A stretch of DNA of 11,203 nt from Alkanindiges sp. (GTDB lineage: Bacteria > Pseudomonadota > Gammaproteobacteria > Pseudomonadales > Moraxellaceae), in NCBI GenBank assembly GCA_030152125.1, contig JASLIR010000120.1, forward strand, positions 1 through 11,203, given 5' to 3'. The notes beneath the pieces were generated by a model that worked only from the letters and a program-made list of their open reading frames with translations, searched no databases and had not been told where the DNA came from. This document shows, one piece after another, positions 6,887 to 11,203 of the stretch (its first letter is position 1; each line of letters begins with the position of its first letter). Made by a program: the position numbers and the translations under genes.

Positions 6887-6920
6887 AAAAACCGCCCATT
6901 GTGTTTGAGCGGTTTTTTTT
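6887..6920 (-). terminator. Rho-independent terminator of the giant YDG-repeat gene
   Basis: AAAAACCGC (6887-6895) pairs with GCGGTTTTT (6909-6917), with two more pairs inside a single mismatch. On the minus strand the stem is followed by TTTTTCTTT, 25 bp past the stop of the exoprotein gene. On the plus strand a run of eight T's follows, so the hairpin can work in both directions. Confidence 0.78.
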
Positions 6921-6944
6921 ACCACAGTAATCAGGCGAACTGGT

Positions 6945-9900
6945 TTAGTGCGCAGTAATCACCCCGTTCAGGTTATCGCTCACCACTACATTGTAGTTGC
7001 CGCCATTGTTACCATCACGTACCAGATAGCCGGATTTAATATACAGGCGCTTGCCGGTACCTACCTGCTTGTTCTCGTACAGTTGGAACAGGCCAGTCAC
7101 ACGGTCACCATGCGCCAAACCACTCACCACCGGTTTGCCAGCGGAAGTAATACCACCGTCATACACCTTGCTGCCTGCCACGGCATTAATCAGCAACTGT
7201 TTTGGTGTAATTACCCCGGTATTGTTGGCTACCAGTATCACACTATAGTTATTGCCACCATTACCATCATCCACCACATAACCGGATTTGATATTAATGG
7301 TTTTGCCGGTACCGGCATTCTTATCGGCAAACTGCTGGAACAGGCCAGTCACACGGTCGCCCTGTACCAGACCACTCACCAGCGGATTAGCGGTTGAATG
7401 CAGGTTGCCTTCAAACACCTTGCTGTCAGTCACAGCTGCCAGTTTCAGCTGGGCTGGTGTAATCACCCCGGTGTTGGTGCTTGCGGTATTTACCACATAG
7501 TTATTGCCGCCGTTGCCATCATTCACCACAAAGCCGGACTGGATGTTAATGATTTTGCCTGTACCAGCATTGTCATTGGCAAACTGCTGCGACAGACCAG
7601 TCACCAGGTCACTGCCAAACAGGCCAGTCACCGCAGGGCCAGCTGAGGAATTTAGCTTGCCGTCATACACCTTGCTGTCGCTGACAGCCTGAATGTTCAG
7701 GCTGGCCGCGGTAATGCTGCTGCCGGTGCTTGGTACGTAGGCCACCAGGTAGTTGCCGCCATTGTTGCCGTCATTCAGGCTTACATTTTGCGTTAATACC
7801 AGTTGCTTGTTGTTGCCTGCATTCTTGTCGGCAAAGCGGAAGGCCCCACCACTATAGCTGTCGCTGCCAAACAGCTGGCCGGAAGCAATGTTGATGCTGG
7901 TATTGGCATTGGTAGTACCATCATATACACGGCTTAAGCTATTCGCCTGTAGCAACAACAAAGCCTTGCTGATACTGCTGCCGGTATTGGCCACATACGT
8001 CACCGCATAGTTATTGCCGTTGTTACCGTCATTAATCGTCACGCCGGACACATTCACAGTCTTGCCAGTACCCACGTTCTTGTTGCCAAACGTGAAGGTA
8101 CCACCCGCAATACTGTCACTGCCTATCAGGTGCGTCGCACCAGTCACAATGGCATGTCCTGCCGCCGTGGTTGTACCATCATAGGTTTTGCTGACATTGC
8201 TGGTACCAATAGACAGGCTGGCTGGTGTGATTATACTGCTGGTATTGGCATCATAAATCACGTTGTAGTTATTGCCACTGTTGCCATCGTTCACGCTGAC
8301 CCCGGAAATGGACACTGTTTTTCCTGTTCCAGCATGTTTGTTGTCAAAGCTTAGTACGCCACCGGCAATGTTATCGCTACCAAACAGGATGCTGTTGGCC
8401 TGCGCTGTACCGCTAGCACTGTTGGTGCCGTCATACGTTTTAATGACCTGTGCTGCGGCAATATGCAGGTCAGCCTTGCTAATGCTGCTTGTGGTGTTAT
8501 CGGCATAAGACAGATTATAGTTGTTGCCATTGTTAGCATCGTTAACAGTGACACCAGCCACGGTCACGGTTTTACCAGTACCGGTGTTGCGGTTATCAAA
8601 CGTGAAAGTACCACCAGACAAGTTATCGCTGCCAAACACCTGGGTACCACTTACCGCCGTTGCAGTACCTGCTGCTGCCGTGGTGCCATCATAAGTTTTG
8701 TTTATAGCGGCAGTGCTCAGCACCAGGTTAGCCTTGCTAATGCTGCTATTGCTGTTATCCACATAGCTTACATTATAGTTGTCACCATTGTTGCCATCGG
8801 CCACTGTTACTGCAGCCACACTCACCGTCTTGCCAGTACCGGCATTGCGGTTGTCATACGTGAAAGTGCCACCACTCAGGCTGTCGCTGCCAAACAGCTG
8901 GGTTCCACTGGTGCTAATGGCTGTGCCAGCAGCAGATGTGCTGCCATCATACACTTTGCTCACATCGCCCGTGGTCAGTACCAGGCTGGCTTTGCTAATG
9001 CTGCTATTGGTGTTGTCCACATAGCTCACAGCATAGTTATTGCCACCATTGCCATCACTCACCGTCACATTGCTGGTGCTGACTGCCTTGCCCGTGCCGG
9101 CATTCTTGTTGTCATAGCTGAAGCTACCACCGGAAATACTGTCACTGCCAAACAGTGTGCCAGTACTCACAAGCGCTGTGCCTGCTGCTGTGATAGTGCC
9201 ATCGTACACCTTGCTCACATCACTGCTGCTTAATACCAGCCCTGCCTTGCTGATGCTGCTATTGGCATTGTCTACATAAATCACGTTGTAGTTATTGCCG
9301 CTATTGCCATCGTTGACGGTCACATTGCTGGTAGTCACAGTTTTACCAGTACCGGCATTCCTGTTGTCATAGTTAAAGCTACCACCACTCAGGCTATCAC
9401 TACCGTACAGCGTGTTGTTAGCAACCGCTGTGGCTGTCGCACTGGTCGTACCATCGTACACCTTGCTGGCATTGGTGCTGCTCACAAACAGGTTAGCCTT
9501 GCTGATGCTGCTGCTGGTGTTATCCACAAAGCTCACGTTGTAGTTATTGCCGCTGTTGCCATCATTCACGGTTACACCGGACACTGTCACGGTCTTGTCA
9601 CCCAGGCTGGCATTCTTGTTGCTATAGGCATAGCTGCCGCCACTCAGGGTGTCACCACCAAACAGCTGCGTACCACTGACCGCCTGTGCAATACCTGTTG
9701 CCGCAGTGGTACCATCAAATACCTTGCTCACATCACTGGTACTGACGACCAGATTGGCCTTGCTGATGCTGCCATTGGTATTATCCACATAAATAATTCT
9801 GTAGTTGTAGCCGCCATTACCATCATTCACCGTTACATTACTGGTGCTAACAGTTTTGCCAGTACCCGCATGCTTGGTATCATAGGAGAAGGTACCGCCA

Positions 9901-11203
9901 CTGATGCTGTCTGAACCAAACAGGGTACTTTGGGCAACCGCTGTGGCTGTGGCGCTGGTCGTGCCATCGTACACCTTGCTGGTATTGGTACTGCTAACCA
10001 GCAGGTCGGCCTCCAAAATTGCACCATTGGTGTTATCCACATAAGTCACGTTATAGTTGTTGCCGCCATTACCATCGCTCACCGTCACATTGCTGGTGGT
10101 GACAGTTTTGCCAATGCCATAATTCTTGTTGTCATAGGTGAAGGTACCGCCACTTATGCTGTCGGTACCATACAGGGTATTTTGGGCAACCGCCGTCGCA
10201 TCAGCACTGGTAGTACCATTATATTGTCTATAAGGAGCACTCAGCAGGCTGCCAATGGCCAGATTGGCCTTGTTGATGGTGCTAGTAGTGTTATTGGCAT
10301 AGCTAACAATATAGTTGCCGCCGCCATTACCATCATTCACGCTGACACTGGATACGGTTACGATTTTACCAGTACCAGCATTTCTATCAGTAAAGGCAAA
10401 GTTGCCACCCGTTAAACTGTCACCGGCAAATACCTGGGTGCCGTTCACAGCAATTGCACTGGTATTGGCAACGGTAGTCGCATCATAGGTTTTGGTGACA
10501 TCTGCGCTGCCAATCACCAGTTGCGCCGGTGTAATCACCAGCGAGCCACTACCATTCACGGTTAAGTCGTAACCCTGCTGGTTGGAGTACAGGCCACTCA
10601 CGTTAATGGCATAGCTACCCACATTACGCGCACCAATGGCTGCGCCTGTATAGTTGCCACCCAGAATATTCGCCAGATTGGCAGTTGCATCTGCTGCAGT
10701 TACCCCACCCGCATAGCTGGTGCCATCATAAGTTTTGCTTTCACCTGCCGTTACGCTTAAAGGCGTGAGGAAACTGCGTAACAGTGGCCCGCTATGGCCA
10801 TCATAAATACGCCATGTTTTACCGGTACCTGCCTGCGCATCAATATCCCAGCCAGTAAATGTAGACAGCGATTTTAACTGTGCTGTGCTAATCCCAGTAC
10901 CACCACCATCACTGGTGGATTGCCCGGTGCTGACGGTATCCCAGTAGCTATTTGTTACCGTGCCGCCATTATTAAAGGCAATCAGGCCACCGGTAAGCAT
11001 CGTGTTGGTACTAACTGCCCCGGATGCATAGCTATTCAGCACAGTGCCACTATTGTAGCCAAGCAGGCCACCCACATAATAGTCGCCGTGCGTATCCACA
11101 TCGGCATAACTGTTGGAAATCACGGACGCACCATCATTCAGGCCAATCAGGCCACCGGCGTATACGTTACTGCCGGTCACCTGCCCGGTAGCAAAGCTGT
11201 TAT
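6945..11203 (-). CDS. Filamentous-haemagglutinin-like exoprotein with GLUG and YDG/MBG repeats (partial, 5' end missing)
   Basis: C-terminal part (at least 1418 residues) of a very large secreted protein. The frame is open at the right edge; the GTG at 11180 is internal, since SFATGQV precedes it in frame. Counting from that codon, residues 1-85 hold GLUG-type repeats (AGGLIGLNDG, VGGLLGYNSG, TGGLIAFNNG, each ending in NSY). Next is a segment with WRIYDGHSGPLLRSFL (123-138), typical of this family before MBG/YDG domains, then one MBG/YDG-like unit (141-214) and 14 YDG-type repeats of 84-87 residues (216-1407), ending ITAH and stop. There is no cysteine, membrane anchor, barrel or sorting signal, and Asn, Ser, Thr, Gly and Asp dominate. 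This fits a surface or released adhesin exported by two-partner secretion; the haemagglutination/secretion domain and any TpsB transporter would lie to the right of the window. A terminator follows the stop. Adhesion is inferred from family knowledge; the ligand is unknown. Confidence 0.88.
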   Translation of the reverse strand, partial: NSFATGQVTGSNVYAGGLIGLNDGASVISNSYADVDTHGDYYVGGLLGYNSGTVLNSYASGAVSTNTMLTGGLIAFNNGGTVTNSYWDTVSTGQSTSDGGGTGISTAQLKSLSTFTGWDIDAQAGTGKTWRIYDGHSGPLLRSFLTPLSVTAGESKTYDGTSYAGGVTAADATANLANILGGNYTGAAIGARNVGSYAINVSGLYSNQQGYDLTVNGSGSLVITPAQLVIGSADVTKTYDATTVANTSAIAVNGTQVFAGDSLTGGNFAFTDRNAGTGKIVTVSSVSVNDGNGGGNYIVSYANNTTSTINKANLAIGSLLSAPYRQYNGTTSADATAVAQNTLYGTDSISGGTFTYDNKNYGIGKTVTTSNVTVSDGNGGNNYNVTYVDNTNGAILEADLLVSSTNTSKVYDGTTSATATAVAQSTLFGSDSISGGTFSYDTKHAGTGKTVSTSNVTVNDGNGGYNYRIIYVDNTNGSISKANLVVSTSDVSKVFDGTTAATGIAQAVSGTQLFGGDTLSGGSYAYSNKNASLGDKTVTVSGVTVNDGNSGNNYNVSFVDNTSSSISKANLFVSSTNASKVYDGTTSATATAVANNTLYGSDSLSGGSFNYDNRNAGTGKTVTTSNVTVNDGNSGNNYNVIYVDNANSSISKAGLVLSSSDVSKVYDGTITAAGTALVSTGTLFGSDSISGGSFSYDNKNAGTGKAVSTSNVTVSDGNGGNNYAVSYVDNTNSSISKASLVLTTGDVSKVYDGSTSAAGTAISTSGTQLFGSDSLSGGTFTYDNRNAGTGKTVSVAAVTVADGNNGDNYNVSYVDNSNSSISKANLVLSTAAINKTYDGTTAAAGTATAVSGTQVFGSDNLSGGTFTFDNRNTGTGKTVTVAGVTVNDANNGNNYNLSYADNTTSSISKADLHIAAAQVIKTYDGTNSASGTAQANSILFGSDNIAGGVLSFDNKHAGTGKTVSISGVSVNDGNSGNNYNVIYDANTSSIITPASLSIGTSNVSKTYDGTTTAAGHAIVTGATHLIGSDSIAGGTFTFGNKNVGTGKTVNVSGVTINDGNNGNNYAVTYVANTGSSISKALLLLQANSLSRVYDGTTNANTSINIASGQLFGSDSYSGGAFRFADKNAGNNKQLVLTQNVSLNDGNNGGNYLVAYVPSTGSSITAASLNIQAVSDSKVYDGKLNSSAGPAVTGLFGSDLVTGLSQQFANDNAGTGKIINIQSGFVVNDGNGGNNYVVNTASTNTGVITPAQLKLAAVTDSKVFEGNLHSTANPLVSGLVQGDRVTGLFQQFADKNAGTGKTINIKSGYVVDDGNGGNNYSVILVANNTGVITPKQLLINAVAGSKVYDGGITSAGKPVVSGLAHGDRVTGLFQLYENKQVGTGKRLYIKSGYLVRDGNNGGNYNVVVSDNLNGVITAH
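6960..10535 (-). repeat. Array of 14 YDG-type repeats, 252-261 bp each
   Basis: Fourteen head-to-tail units without gaps. In translation order they run from 10535, 10277, 10019, 9767, 9506, 9254, 8999, 8741, 8483, 8231, 7973, 7715, 7463 and 7211 down to 6960. Lengths are 84-87 residues except that the first is 86 after its leading Val. The consensus is I-[ST]-[KP]-A-x-L, about 8 residues, S-K-[VT]-[YF]-D-G-T, then [FL]-G-S-D-x-[LI]-S-G-G-x-[FY], D-[NK]-[KR]-N-A-G-T-G-K, V-x-V-x-D-G-N-x-G-N-N-Y and V-D-N-T. The last three units belong to a separate subtype in which S-G-G-x-F is replaced by V-T-G-L-x-Q. Long near-identical DNA blocks between units make the array prone to slippage or recombination. 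Confidence 0.85.
10539..10760 (-). repeat. MBG/YDG-like unit preceding the main array
   Basis: Residues 141-214 of the visible exoprotein (LSVTAGESKTYDGTSYAGG ... GYDLTVNGSGSL) start like a YDG repeat but lack the D-G-N-x-G-N-N-Y block, ending instead in NQQGYDLTVNGSG. It is about 74 residues and matches the MBG-type variant usually found as the first unit before YDG repeats. It marks the boundary between the GLUG region and the regular array. Confidence 0.65.
10929..11203 (-). repeat. GLUG-type repeats of the exoprotein
   Basis: Three units of about 25-27 residues are visible: YAGGLIGLNDG...NSYADV, YVGGLLGYNSG...NSYASGAV and LTGGLIAFNNG...NSYWDT. The tail of an earlier unit (NSFATGQV) reaches the right edge, so the array continues beyond it. 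The pattern (G-G-L-[IL]-G-x-N, about 10 residues, N-S-[YF]) matches the GLUG motif found in filamentous-haemagglutinin-like and other surface proteins. Confidence 0.75.

Noticed and set aside
6948..7646. Plus-strand ORFs of 149 and 82 residues over the last YDG units
   Set aside because: Antisense shadows of the repeat-coding strand; they show the same period as the repeats.
8463..9233. 256-residue plus-strand ORF inside the giant gene
   Set aside because: It is the antisense of the YDG array. Its own protein repeats (HIAYIIVV, HIAHSIVI) simply mirror the repeats on the other strand, and the minus strand has the family-like protein.
9930..10415. 161-residue plus-strand ORF
   Set aside because: Same reason: a mirror of YDG units 1-3, with no independent family-like sequence.
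6960..10535. CRISPR-like or satellite DNA repeat
   Set aside because: The period is about 255 bp, always a multiple of three, and the repeats are diverged at DNA level but conserved as protein. This is a coding repeat, not a CRISPR array or satellite.

Overview
This is a protein-coding chromosomal segment of a Gram-negative bacterium, most likely a proteobacterium of the gamma or beta group. The evidence is a FadL-type outer-membrane channel with a Sec signal and a C-terminal phenylalanine, a filamentous-haemagglutinin-like giant exoprotein, Shine-Dalgarno sites close to ATG starts, and intrinsic terminators after several genes. Base composition looks intermediate, with more A+T around 6360-6900. 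I cannot name a genus from the sequence alone. No tRNA, rRNA, CRISPR array, transposase or attachment site was seen.

Left part (1-4770), mostly plus strand: the 3' part of a carotenoid oxygenase (1-1077, open at the left edge); a convergent small lysine-rich protein on the minus strand (1220-1474) with its own hairpin terminator; a 420-bp gap; a SRPBCC/START-like lipid-binding-fold protein (1895-2329); a FadL/OmpP1-type channel (2468-3724); and an alpha/beta hydrolase with an intact Ser-Asp-His triad (3976-4668). These plus-strand genes are spaced 138-250 bp or more apart and probably have separate promoters. Their families share a theme of hydrophobic small molecules: uptake through the outer membrane, binding, oxidative cleavage and hydrolysis. 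That link is inference.

Right part (4774-11203), minus strand: reading leftward from the right edge there is the C-terminal part of a very large exoprotein (11203-6945, open at the right edge), then a patatin-like phospholipase (6680-5394), then an unrecognised 163-residue protein (5265-4774). Each is followed by a hairpin, so they look like three separate transcripts.

The exoprotein dominates the window. Its visible part has GLUG-type repeats, a connecting segment typical of this family, one MBG/YDG-like unit, and 14 consecutive YDG-type repeats of 84-87 residues. It stops a few residues after the last repeat with no membrane anchor or beta-barrel, as expected for a secreted two-partner-type adhesin whose N-terminal secretion domain lies beyond the right edge. 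The last three repeats form a subfamily distinct from the first eleven. I see no clearly new system. The most unusual material is this repeat array, followed by the patatin/163-residue pair.
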